Source: Pseudomonas sp. N3-W
GTDB taxonomy: Bacteria > Pseudomonadota > Gammaproteobacteria > Pseudomonadales > Pseudomonadaceae
NCBI RefSeq assembly: GCF_024970185.1
Contig: NZ_CP103965.1
Coordinates: forward strand, 6,467,001 to 6,531,000
Length of the DNA stretch: 64,000 nucleotides
Direction: 5' to 3'
The notes beneath the pieces were generated by a model, which saw only the letters and a program-made list of their open reading frames with translations, did no database searches and had not been told where the DNA came from. Below, piece by piece: positions 11,964 through 19,799 of this stretch (within the stretch, counting starts at the first letter, position 1; every line of letters starts with the position of its first letter). The position numbers and the translations under genes are program-made.

Positions 11964-14069
11964 ATGCCGAGCATAGACGCCCTCGCCGATCGCTTATCGA
12001 CCTACCTCGGCAAGGACCAGGTCAACCTGGTCCGTCGAGCGTATTTCTACGCCGAACAAGCCCACGACGGCCAGCGCCGCCGCAGCGGCGAGGCGTACGT
12101 CACGCATCCTCTTGCCGTGGCCAATATTCTTGCCGACATGCACATGGACCATCAAAGCCTGATGGCCGCGATGCTGCATGACGTGATCGAAGACACCGGT
12201 ATTGCCAAGGAAGCGCTGCAAGCGCAGTTCGGCGAAACCGTGGCCGAACTGGTCGACGGGGTCAGCAAACTGACCCAGATGAATTTCGAGACCAAGGCCG
12301 AAGCCCAGGCTGAAAACTTCCAGAAAATGGCCATGGCCATGGCCCGCGACATTCGCGTGATCCTGGTCAAGCTGGCCGACCGCCTGCACAACATGCGCAC
12401 GCTGGAAGTGCTGTCCGGCGAAAAACGCCGGCGCATCGCCAAGGAAACCCTGGAAATCTATGCGCCCATCGCCAACCGGCTGGGCATGCACGCCATCCGC
12501 ATAGAATTCGAAGACCTCGGCTTCAAGGCGATGCACCCGATGCGTTCCGCGCGGATCTACCAGGCGGTCAAACGCGCCCGGGGCAACCGCAAGGAAATCG
12601 TCAACAAGATCGAAGAGTCCCTGAGCCACTGCCTGGCTGTCGATGAAATCCAGGGTGAGGTCAGCGGTCGTCAGAAACACCTCTACGGCATCTACAAGAA
12701 AATGCGCGGCAAGCGTCGGGCCTTCAACGAGATCATGGACGTCTACGCGTTCCGGATCATCGTCGACAAGGTCGATACCTGCTACCGCGTACTGGGTGCT
12801 GTGCATAATTTGTACAAGCCGTTGCCGGGGCGCTTCAAGGATTACATTGCGATTCCCAAGGCCAACGGCTACCAGTCGCTGCACACCACGCTGTTCGGCA
12901 TGCACGGTGTACCGATCGAGATCCAGATCCGCACCCGTGAAATGGAAGAGATGGCCAACAACGGCATCGCCGCCCATTGGCTGTACAAATCCAATGGCGA
13001 CGAGCAACCCAAAGGCACGCATGCCCGCGCCCGCCAGTGGGTAAAAGGCGTGCTGGAAATGCAGCAACGCGCCGGCAACTCGCTGGAATTCATCGAAAGC
13101 GTGAAGATCGACCTGTTCCCGGACGAGGTCTATGTGTTTACGCCCAAAGGCCGGATCATGGAACTGCCCAAGGGCTCCACGGCGGTCGACTTTGCCTACG
13201 CGGTGCACACCGACGTCGGCAACAGCTGCATTGCCTGCCGGATCAACCGTCGCCTCGCACCGCTGTCCGAACCGCTGCAAAGCGGCTCTACGGTCGAGAT
13301 CGTCAGCGCGCCCGGCGCCCGGCCAAACCCGGCATGGCTCAACTTCGTGGTCACCGGAAAGGCGCGGACTCACATTCGTCACGCCCTGAAACTGCAACGC
13401 CGCTCCGAATCCATCAGTCTTGGCGAACGCCTGCTGAACAAGGTGCTGAACGGTTTCGACAGCTCGCTGGAGAAAGTCTCGCCGGAGCGCGTCAAGGCGA
13501 TGCTCACCGAATACCGACTGGAGCTGATCGAAGACCTGCTCGAAGACATTGGCCTGGGCAACCGCATGGCCTACGTCGTCGCCCGCCGCCTGCTTGGCGA
13601 AGGCGAACAACTGCCGAGCCCGGAAGGCCCGCTGGCAATTCGCGGCACCGAAGGCCTGGTACTCAGCTACGCCAAGTGCTGCACGCCGATCCCGGGCGAC
13701 CCGATTGTCGGTCACCTGTCTGCGGGCAAAGGCATGGTGGTGCACCTGGACAACTGTCGCAATATCAGCGAAATCCGCCACAACCCGGAAAAATGCATCC
13801 AGCTCTCGTGGGCCAAGGATGTTACCGGCGAATTCAATGTCGAGCTGCGCGTCGAACTGGAACACCAGCGCGGCCTGATTGCCTTGTTGGCCAGCAGCGT
13901 CAACGCGGCCGACGGCAATATCGAAAAAATCAGCATGGACGAGCGCGATGGTCGCATCAGCGTGGTCCAACTGGTGGTCAGCGTGCACGACCGTGTACAC
14001 CTGGCCCGCGTGATCAAGAAACTGCGCGCCCTGACCGGGGTGATTCGCATCACCCGCATGCGCGCCTAA
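11964..14069 (+). CDS. spoT: Bifunctional (p)ppGpp synthetase/hydrolase SpoT
   Basis: Makes and degrades (p)ppGpp. The 701-residue protein has all RSH parts: the hydrolase HD domain with intact H72-D73 and E76-D77 (HDVIED), the synthetase domain (about 230-350, with YRVLGAVHNLYKPLPGRFKD and ANGYQSLHTT), TGS (about 385-445, VYVFTPKG and AVDFAYAVHTDVG), a helical/zinc-finger-like region with the CCTPIPGD motif, and a C-terminal ACT domain (about 625-701). The intact HDxxED identifies SpoT rather than RelA. It is flanked by rpoZ and ridA, as in other gammaproteobacteria. Confidence 0.98.
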   Translation: MPSIDALADRLSTYLGKDQVNLVRRAYFYAEQAHDGQRRRSGEAYVTHPLAVANILADMHMDHQSLMAAMLHDVIEDTGIAKEALQAQFGETVAELVDGVSKLTQMNFETKAEAQAENFQKMAMAMARDIRVILVKLADRLHNMRTLEVLSGEKRRRIAKETLEIYAPIANRLGMHAIRIEFEDLGFKAMHPMRSARIYQAVKRARGNRKEIVNKIEESLSHCLAVDEIQGEVSGRQKHLYGIYKKMRGKRRAFNEIMDVYAFRIIVDKVDTCYRVLGAVHNLYKPLPGRFKDYIAIPKANGYQSLHTTLFGMHGVPIEIQIRTREMEEMANNGIAAHWLYKSNGDEQPKGTHARARQWVKGVLEMQQRAGNSLEFIESVKIDLFPDEVYVFTPKGRIMELPKGSTAVDFAYAVHTDVGNSCIACRINRRLAPLSEPLQSGSTVEIVSAPGARPNPAWLNFVVTGKARTHIRHALKLQRRSESISLGERLLNKVLNGFDSSLEKVSPERVKAMLTEYRLELIEDLLEDIGLGNRMAYVVARRLLGEGEQLPSPEGPLAIRGTEGLVLSYAKCCTPIPGDPIVGHLSAGKGMVVHLDNCRNISEIRHNPEKCIQLSWAKDVTGEFNVELRVELEHQRGLIALLASSVNAADGNIEKISMDERDGRISVVQLVVSVHDRVHLARVIKKLRALTGVIRITRMRA

Positions 14070-14093
14070 GCCATCCATTACAAGGAGTCATAC

Positions 14094-14474
14094 ATGACCA
14101 AGACAGTTATCACCAGCGACAAGGCCCCGGCCGCCATCGGCACTTACTCCCAGGCGATCAAGGCTGGCAACACTGTTTACATGTCCGGTCAGATTCCACT
14201 CGACCCGAAAACCATGGAACTGGTCGAAGGCTTCGAAGCCCAGACCGTCCAGGTGTTCGAGAACCTCAAGGCCGTGGCTGAAGCCGCTGGCGGTTCGTTC
14301 AAGGACATCGTCAAACTGAACATCTTCCTCACCGACCTGAGCCACTTCGCCAAGGTCAACGAGATCATGGGCAAGTACTTCGACCAGCCTTACCCTGCTC
14401 GCGCCGCCATCGGCGTAGCGGCCCTGCCAAAGGGTTCGCAGGTTGAAATGGATGCCATTCTGGTCATCGAGTAA
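14094..14474 (+). CDS. ridA: 2-iminobutanoate/2-iminopropanoate deaminase
   Basis: Hydrolyses reactive enamine/imine intermediates made by PLP enzymes such as threonine dehydratase. The protein is 126 residues. It has the RidA features [15 protein letters not shown] near the start, the conserved Arg in [14 protein letters not shown] (near 103) and a final Glu in MDAILVIE. An AAGGAG ribosome site lies just upstream. It follows spoT by 24 bases and is probably co-transcribed. Confidence 0.96.
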   Translation: MTKTVITSDKAPAAIGTYSQAIKAGNTVYMSGQIPLDPKTMELVEGFEAQTVQVFENLKAVAEAAGGSFKDIVKLNIFLTDLSHFAKVNEIMGKYFDQPYPARAAIGVAALPKGSQVEMDAILVIE

Positions 14475-14480
14475 TGCACG

Positions 14481-14515
14481 CGGCGCAGCCTCCCAGGCTG
14501 CGCCGACTGTTCTGT
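14481..14515 (+). terminator. Probable terminator after ridA
   Basis: A GC-rich hairpin (CGGCGCAGCCT, loop CCC, AGGCTGCGCCG) starts six bases after the ridA stop. The following T-run is poor, so it may be a pause site or a Rho-aided end. Confidence 0.5.
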
Positions 14516-14542
14516 TGTAAAAGGTTTTGAAAGGATTCCACC

Positions 14543-15283
14543 ATGCGCAAAGCGCTTGCCCTCTCCTTGCTCGCCGTGTTCCTCGGCGGCTGCGCCAGCA
14601 ACCCTGCCGACCGTGATATCAGCGGCACCTGGATCAACCAGGTGGCCATCGATGCGGCATCCAAGGGCGGCCCCCTGCGCGAAGCACTCCAGGCCTATGG
14701 TCCTAACCTGGAATGGGACGTCAACACCAAGGCCGGTCAGGCCCGCTACACCAACGGTTTTGAAAATGTCGAAGGCAAGCTGCTGGGCGACAAGTCCGGC
14801 GCCTGGAAAGTCGACTTTTATGGCAGCTCCGCCAGCGAGCTGAAACGTGACGGCAAGCAACTGAGCCAGGCCGCCAGCGACAACGAGCCTGCGCAAGTCT
14901 TCGACCGCGCCCTGATCCCCGTGCCGGAGGGTGCACCGATTGGCGCCAGCTTCGAACGCGCGCTGTATTCATCCTATATGGGTGGCAGCTGGAAAATCGT
15001 CAGCGGCCCGGGCGAAGGCAGCACCGTGCAGTTCCAGGCCGACGGCCAGGTGGCCGGTCTACCGGGTGCCGATCGCTTCGCCCTGTGCCTGGCCGGCGAT
15101 TGCGCCTCGATGAGCGGCGGCAACGACAGCATGTGGCTGCAAGCGAATGGCCAAGGCAATAACTGGATCTTTGCGCGCAAGGGCAAAGAGCTGGAAATCT
15201 TCCACTCGGTGAACACAGCGCAGGCGGATGAAATGCCTTCGTTCACGCCGGGTGATCGGCAGTGGTTGCTGGAAAAGCAGTAA
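14543..15283 (+). CDS. Predicted lipoprotein of unknown function
   Basis: The 246-residue protein has a clear lipoprotein signal, MRKALALSLLAVFLGGC, with the modified Cys at residue 17 followed by Ala-Ser, which favours the outer membrane. The mature part has repeated W/G-rich segments (SGTWINQ, GAWKVDFYG, GGSWKIVSG) suggesting a small beta-rich domain occurring more than once. Homologous lipoproteins sit at this place in other pseudomonads, but I know of no assigned function. A GAAAGGA ribosome site precedes the ATG. Confidence 0.8.
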   Translation: MRKALALSLLAVFLGGCASNPADRDISGTWINQVAIDAASKGGPLREALQAYGPNLEWDVNTKAGQARYTNGFENVEGKLLGDKSGAWKVDFYGSSASELKRDGKQLSQAASDNEPAQVFDRALIPVPEGAPIGASFERALYSSYMGGSWKIVSGPGEGSTVQFQADGQVAGLPGADRFALCLAGDCASMSGGNDSMWLQANGQGNNWIFARKGKELEIFHSVNTAQADEMPSFTPGDRQWLLEKQ

Positions 15284-15312
15284 TCCGGATCTGAACGGCA
15301 CCGAAATTCCCA

Positions 15313-15355
15313 TGTGGGAGCGAGCAAGTCGAATCGTCGCACCGCCGCTCCCACA
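15313..15355. repeat. REP-type palindrome
   Basis: TGTGGGAGCG and CGCTCCCACA form the ends of a hairpin between two convergent genes. It may also serve as a transcript end. Confidence 0.7.
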
Positions 15356-15378
15356 TTTTGGTTTATGGTGCCTGGAAG

Positions 15379-16236
15379 TCAGCAACGACCCTCAAGAATC
15401 GCTGCATAGCCCTCGCGATAACTCGCATACCGCGGCACCCAACCCAACGCCTTCGCCCGCGCATTGCTGCAACGCTTGCTGCCGGTACGGCGCACGGCCG
15501 CGTCTTTGGCCCACTCGGTCACCCCCAGATACTCGCGCAACCAGCCCACCACTTCGGCCAGCGGCACGGGCGCATCGTCGACACCGATGTACCGATCATC
15601 CAGCGCCACACCCCGCCGATCCGCCTCAAGCAAAAACGCCAGCAGCCCTGCCGCGTCCTCCGCGTGAATGCGATTGCCGTACAACGGCGGATCGATTGCC
15701 ACGTGATATCCCTCGCGAACCTGCGTCAGCAGTCGCTCACGCCCCGGCCCATAGATGCCGGTCAAACGCACGATACTTGCCGGCATACCGCTGTCGAGTG
15801 CGACTTGCTCAGCTTCCAGCATCAAGCGTCCCGAAAATCCACTGGCGACAGTCGGCGAAGTCTCATCGACCCACTCACCGTCCTGCTGACCATAAACACT
15901 GCTGCTGGAGACAAACAGAATGCGCCTGGGCTGCTGGCCATGCTGCTCCAGCCAGCCCAGCACATGCTGCAAACCCTCGATATAAGCCGCGCGATAACCT
16001 GCCTCGTCATGCTCGGTAGCAGCCGCGCTGTACACCAGATAGTCCAGCGGGCCGGTCGGCCACTCAGCCGGGCATTGCTCGCTGAACAAGTCGCCCGCAA
16101 TGCCTGTTACCCCCGCCGGCAGCCGCGAAACGCTGCGGCGCAATCCATGGACCTGCCAGTGCCCGACCAACAATTGCGTGGCCAGACGGCTGCCGATATC
16201 ACCGCAACCGGCAATCAAAACAGAAGGCGCAGACAT
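15379..16236 (-). CDS. NAD-dependent epimerase/dehydratase-like SDR protein (YeeZ type)
   Basis: The 285-residue extended short-chain dehydrogenase/reductase has an N-terminal nucleotide-binding glycine motif, VLIAGCGDIGSRL (a GxGxxG variant). FVSSSSVYGQQDGEWVDE in the middle carries the catalytic-type Ser and Tyr, but the usual YxxxK is altered: the expected Tyr/Lys pair in the next helix reads GFSGRLMLEAE, so catalysis by the standard SDR mechanism is doubtful. A VRLTGIYGPGRERL signature follows. The substrate is unknown. It is divergent from exbB. Confidence 0.75.
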   Translation of the reverse strand: MSAPSVLIAGCGDIGSRLATQLLVGHWQVHGLRRSVSRLPAGVTGIAGDLFSEQCPAEWPTGPLDYLVYSAAATEHDEAGYRAAYIEGLQHVLGWLEQHGQQPRRILFVSSSSVYGQQDGEWVDETSPTVASGFSGRLMLEAEQVALDSGMPASIVRLTGIYGPGRERLLTQVREGYHVAIDPPLYGNRIHAEDAAGLLAFLLEADRRGVALDDRYIGVDDAPVPLAEVVGWLREYLGVTEWAKDAAVRRTGSKRCSNARAKALGWVPRYASYREGYAAILEGRC

Positions 16237-16331
16237 CCAGAAACTCCTCTTTCAAAGGCACAGACTAGCGCTGGCGATGGACGAGCGGCTAGCAATGAAG
16301 GAAAAAAAGAGACGCTATTGCTTCTGTTAAC

Positions 16332-16350
16332 AAGAATTACTTGCAATAAT
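16332..16350 (+). promoter_or_regulatory. Possible weak Fur box upstream of exbB
   Basis: An AT-rich 19-base stretch between the divergent SDR gene and exbB matches roughly half the positions of the Fur consensus. TonB systems are usually iron-regulated, which is why I looked; the match alone is weak. Confidence 0.25.
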
Positions 16351-16426
16351 GTACCCCGCTTTTGTTCTCGGCCTTACGAGGCCTGGAAGAACATTTACCG
16401 TCTTTTTTCTCTCAGGTCCGGCCAGC

Positions 16427-17386
16427 ATGACACCCAATCAATTCCTCGCTTCGCCAACCAAACGACCTCGCGCCTGGAGCGCGGTGGCCGCCCTGCTGCT
16501 CAGCCTGATGCTGGCGCCAACCGCCGCTTTCGCTGATGCACAAGCGCCGGCCACTCCAGCCGCGGCCAGCGCTGATCACGCAGCACCTGCCGCCGCACCC
16601 GTTGCACTTGACCCGGTCCAGGCCGTCGACGCCAACGCTGAAGACGCGCCAGAAGTGCTCGAACCCGACAACTCGTTGGGCATGGCGCACGACCTGTCGC
16701 CATGGGGCATGTACCAGAACGCCGACATCATCGTGAAAATCGTGATGATCGGTCTGGCCATCGCATCGATCATCACCTGGACCATCTGGATCGCCAAGGG
16801 CTTCGAGCTGATGGGCGCCAAGCGTCGTCTGCGTAGCGAAATCGTCCACCTGAAAAAAGCCACCACCCTTAAAGAAGCCAGCGCGACCGCGACCAAGCAA
16901 GGCACCCTCGCCAACCTGCTGGTCCACGACGCCCTGGAAGAAATGCGCCTGTCGGCCAACAGCCGCGAGAAAGAAGGCATCAAGGAACGCGTCAGCTTCC
17001 GCCTTGAGCGCCTGGTTGCAGCCTGTGGCCGCAACATGAGCAGCGGCACCGGCGTGCTCGCCACCATTGGTTCCACCGCGCCGTTCGTCGGTCTGTTCGG
17101 CACCGTGTGGGGCATCATGAACAGCTTCATCGGCATCGCCAAAACCCAGACCACCAACCTCGCCGTCGTGGCTCCCGGCATCGCCGAAGCCTTGCTGGCA
17201 ACCGCGCTGGGCCTGGTTGCGGCGATTCCTGCCGTGGTGATCTACAACGTCTTCGCCCGCTCCATCGCCGGTTACAAGGCGCAGGTTAGCGACGCTTCGG
17301 CAGAAGTCCTGCTGCTGGTCAGCCGCGACCTGGATCACCTGCCGCCCGAGCGCAGCTCGCAACCGCACATGGTGAAAGTGGGGTAA
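16427..17386 (+). CDS. exbB: TonB-system energiser ExbB
   Basis: Proton-channel subunit of the ExbB-ExbD-TonB inner-membrane motor. The ATG at 16427 gives 319 residues. A signal peptide (MTPNQF... to about residue 36, ending AFA) is followed by an Ala/Pro-rich periplasmic segment (about 37-90), the long N-terminal extension known from Pseudomonas ExbB. Then come three membrane segments with the MotA/TolQ/ExbB domain (FVGLFGTVWGIMNSFIGIA, LLATALGLVAAIPAVVIYN). A longer frame from 16349 lacks a signal-like start. The stop is 6 bases before exbD. Confidence 0.95.
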   Translation: MTPNQFLASPTKRPRAWSAVAALLLSLMLAPTAAFADAQAPATPAAASADHAAPAAAPVALDPVQAVDANAEDAPEVLEPDNSLGMAHDLSPWGMYQNADIIVKIVMIGLAIASIITWTIWIAKGFELMGAKRRLRSEIVHLKKATTLKEASATATKQGTLANLLVHDALEEMRLSANSREKEGIKERVSFRLERLVAACGRNMSSGTGVLATIGSTAPFVGLFGTVWGIMNSFIGIAKTQTTNLAVVAPGIAEALLATALGLVAAIPAVVIYNVFARSIAGYKAQVSDASAEVLLLVSRDLDHLPPERSSQPHMVKVG

Positions 17387-17392
17387 TCGGCC

Positions 17393-17821
17393 ATGGGCCT
17401 GCATTTGAAAGAAGGCGCAGACGACGATCTGGCCGAGAACCACGAAATCAACGTCACGCCGTTCATCGACGTGATGCTGGTGCTGTTGATCATCTTCATG
17501 GTGGCCGCACCGCTGGCCACCGTGGACATCAAGGTTGACCTGCCCGCCTCCAGCGCCAAGCCGGCGCCGCGTCCAGAGAAACCGGTGTTCCTCAGCGTCA
17601 AGGCTGACCAGCGCCTGTTCCTCGGCGAAGACGAAGTGACAGCCGAAGCACTGGGCGCCACGCTCGACGCCAAGACCAAGGGCAAGAAAGACACGACGAT
17701 CTTCTTCCAGGCCGATAAAGGCGTGGACTACGGCGACCTGATGAGCGTAATGGACAATCTGCGCGCTGCCGGTTACCTGAAAGTGGGTCTGGTCGGTCTC
17801 GAGTCGGCAGTCAAGAAATGA
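17393..17821 (+). CDS. exbD: TonB-system protein ExbD
   Basis: The 142-residue partner of ExbB has a short cytoplasmic N-terminus, NVTPFIDVMLVLLIIFMV containing the conserved membrane Asp that carries protons, and a periplasmic domain. Its stop overlaps the tonB start by four bases (ATGA), so the two are translationally coupled. Confidence 0.96.
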   Translation: MGLHLKEGADDDLAENHEINVTPFIDVMLVLLIIFMVAAPLATVDIKVDLPASSAKPAPRPEKPVFLSVKADQRLFLGEDEVTAEALGATLDAKTKGKKDTTIFFQADKGVDYGDLMSVMDNLRAAGYLKVGLVGLESAVKK

Positions 17822-18564
17822 TCAAGACGCGCCATAAGCTGACGCGTTACGGCGCTAGCCTGGCCGTGGTGCTGGGTGTCCATGCGCTGGCTATTGCGCT
17901 GGCGCTGAACTGGACCGCCCGCCCACCGATCGAGCTGCCACCGCAGGCGATGATGGTCGAGTTGGCGCCGGTTCCGGCCCCGCCACCACCGGCGCCGCCG
18001 AAGGTCATTACGCCACCGCAGCCACCGGCCCCGGTCGAAGAACTGCCGTTGCCGAAACTCGCCGAAGCACCGAAACCGACGATCTCAGTGCCCAAACCGG
18101 TTAAACCCAAGCCCAAGCCACAACCGCCCAAGCCTGTGGAGAAAAAGCCGGAGCCACCCAAGGAGAAACCGTCCGAGGAGAAGCCAAGCGACGCACAGCC
18201 GACCCAGGCGCCGACGGAGAAATCCGCACAGCCGGCACCGGGACCATCGCCTGCGCAAGTGGCGGCCAAGGCCAGCTGGCAAAGCGAATTGCTCGCTCAA
18301 CTGGCCAAACATAAGAAGTACCCGGCCGCTGCCAGGATGAAAAACAAGGAAGGCGTGAACCGCCTGCGTTTCGTGGTAGATGCGCAAGGGAATGTGGTGT
18401 CGTTTGAACTGGCCAGCCCTTCCGGCAACGCCGATCTGGACCGTGCCACCCTGCAAATGATCCGTGACGCCCAACCACTGCCCAAGCCACCGGCGGACAT
18501 GCTGACCAACGGCACCATCGAAATCACGGCACCGTTTGTGTATTCGCTGGAAAGACGCCGCTAA
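17818..18564 (+). CDS. tonB: TonB energy-transducing protein
   Basis: The 248-residue periplasm-spanning protein transmits energy to outer-membrane receptors. One N-terminal membrane anchor (about 12-32) is followed by a long Pro/Lys/Glu-rich spacer (about 38-145, repeated PKPKPQPPKP-like units) and the C-terminal TonB domain (KYPAAARMKNKEGVNRLRF, with SGNADLDRATLQMIRDA). It is third in the exbB-exbD-tonB operon. Confidence 0.96.
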   Translation: MIKTRHKLTRYGASLAVVLGVHALAIALALNWTARPPIELPPQAMMVELAPVPAPPPPAPPKVITPPQPPAPVEELPLPKLAEAPKPTISVPKPVKPKPKPQPPKPVEKKPEPPKEKPSEEKPSDAQPTQAPTEKSAQPAPGPSPAQVAAKASWQSELLAQLAKHKKYPAAARMKNKEGVNRLRFVVDAQGNVVSFELASPSGNADLDRATLQMIRDAQPLPKPPADMLTNGTIEITAPFVYSLERRR

Positions 18565-18583
18565 GGCAAGCTGATGCCTTTTT
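18563..18583 (+). terminator. Weak terminator hairpin after tonB
   Basis: AAGGCA...TGCCTTTTTG forms a six-bp stem followed by five T residues immediately after the tonB stop. Confidence 0.45.
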
Positions 18584-18597
18584 GAAACACCAACCCG

Positions 18598-18708
18598 GTG
18601 GGCGCCGGGCTTGCCCGCGATGAGGACATAACATCCACCATCAACGGTGGCTGTTCACCCCGCCATCGTCGGAACGCCCCCCGGGGCAAGCCCGCTCCTA
18701 CAGGGGTA
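18598..18708. repeat. REPIN-like inverted repeat
   Basis: GGGCTTGCCCGCGATGA on the left is mirrored by GGGGCAAGCCCGCTCCTACA on the right, with short internal stems (CCACC...GGTGG). It fills much of the tonB-oxyR gap. Confidence 0.7.
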
Positions 18709-18721
18709 TGTAGCAGCAATC

Positions 18722-18742
18722 AGGCACCAAAAGGTGCCTTTT
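18722..18742 (+). terminator. Terminator hairpin between tonB and oxyR
   Basis: AGGCACC, loop AAAA, GGTGCCT followed by T residues: a 7-bp perfect stem. It probably insulates oxyR from exbBD-tonB. Confidence 0.6.
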
Positions 18743-18860
18743 GCATATCTGGAAACGGCAAACCCACATTACCCTGTGTCACTCACCGCACTCAGTCTGA
18801 TAACGTGCGTCTATCGATTGCAGCCGTTATGCTTGGCCCGCAACTTCATGGACGCCCACT

Positions 18861-19790
18861 ATGACTCTCACAGAATTACGCTACATCGTTACCCTCGCCC
18901 AAGAGCAGCATTTCGGCCACGCCGCCGAGCGTTGCCACGTCAGTCAGCCGACCCTGTCGGTGGGCGTGAAAAAGCTTGAAGACGAACTCGGTGTGCTGAT
19001 TTTCGAGCGCAGCAAAAGCGCCGTGCGCCTGACCCCGGTCGGTGAAGGCATCGTCGCCCAGGCGCAGAAGGTGCTGGAACAGGCCCAGGGCATTCGTGAA
19101 CTGGCCCAGGCCGGCAAGAACCAGCTGACCGCCCCGCTGAAAGTCGGCGCGATCTACACCGTTGGCCCGTACCTGTTTCCGCACCTGATCCCGCAACTGC
19201 ACCGGGTCGCCCCGCAGATGCCGTTGTACATCGAAGAAAATTTCACCCACGTGCTGCGCGACAAACTGCGCAACGGCGAGCTCGACGCGATCATCATCGC
19301 CCTGCCGTTCAACGAAGCCGACGTGCTGACCCTGCAACTCTACGACGAGCCGTTCTACGTGCTGATGCCGGCCCAGCACCCCTGGACCCAGAAAGAAAGC
19401 ATCGACGCCAGCCTGCTCAACGACAAGAGCCTGCTGCTGCTCGGCGAAGGCCATTGCTTCCGCGACCAGGTGCTGGAAGCCTGCCCGACGCTGGCCAAAG
19501 GCAACGACGGCGCCAAGCACACCACCGTGGAATCCAGTTCTCTGGAAACCATTCGCCACATGGTTGCCTCGGGCCTGGGGATTTCGATCCTGCCGCTGTC
19601 GGCGGTCGACAGCCATCACTACGCCCCCGGCGTACTCGAAGTGCGGCCACTGACGCCACCGGTGCCGTTCCGCACCGTGGCCATCGCCTGGCGCGCCAGC
19701 TTTCCGCGACCGAAAGCGATTGAAATCCTCGCCGACTCCATCCGCCTGTGCTCGGTGGCCAAGCCGCCTGCGCCGGTCACTGCCGGTTAA
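18861..19790 (+). CDS. oxyR: Peroxide-sensing LysR-type regulator OxyR
   Basis: Hydrogen-peroxide sensor and activator of antioxidant genes. The 309-residue protein has an N-terminal winged helix-turn-helix (AAERCHVSQPTLSVGVKKLE, about 21-40). Its effector domain carries both redox cysteines at the canonical positions, C199 (GEGHCFRDQ) and C208 (VLEACPT), so disulfide switching should be intact. recG follows nine bases after the stop; the oxyR-recG operon is typical of Pseudomonas. Confidence 0.96.
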   Translation: MTLTELRYIVTLAQEQHFGHAAERCHVSQPTLSVGVKKLEDELGVLIFERSKSAVRLTPVGEGIVAQAQKVLEQAQGIRELAQAGKNQLTAPLKVGAIYTVGPYLFPHLIPQLHRVAPQMPLYIEENFTHVLRDKLRNGELDAIIIALPFNEADVLTLQLYDEPFYVLMPAQHPWTQKESIDASLLNDKSLLLLGEGHCFRDQVLEACPTLAKGNDGAKHTTVESSSLETIRHMVASGLGISILPLSAVDSHHYAPGVLEVRPLTPPVPFRTVAIAWRASFPRPKAIEILADSIRLCSVAKPPAPVTAG

Positions 19791-19799
19791 GTCGCTGCC

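Noticed and set aside
11994..14078. Long open frame antisense to spoT (694 codons)
   Set aside because: It mirrors the third-position GC bias of spoT, has repetitive His/Asp/Gln-rich translation and no domain; a shadow of the real gene.
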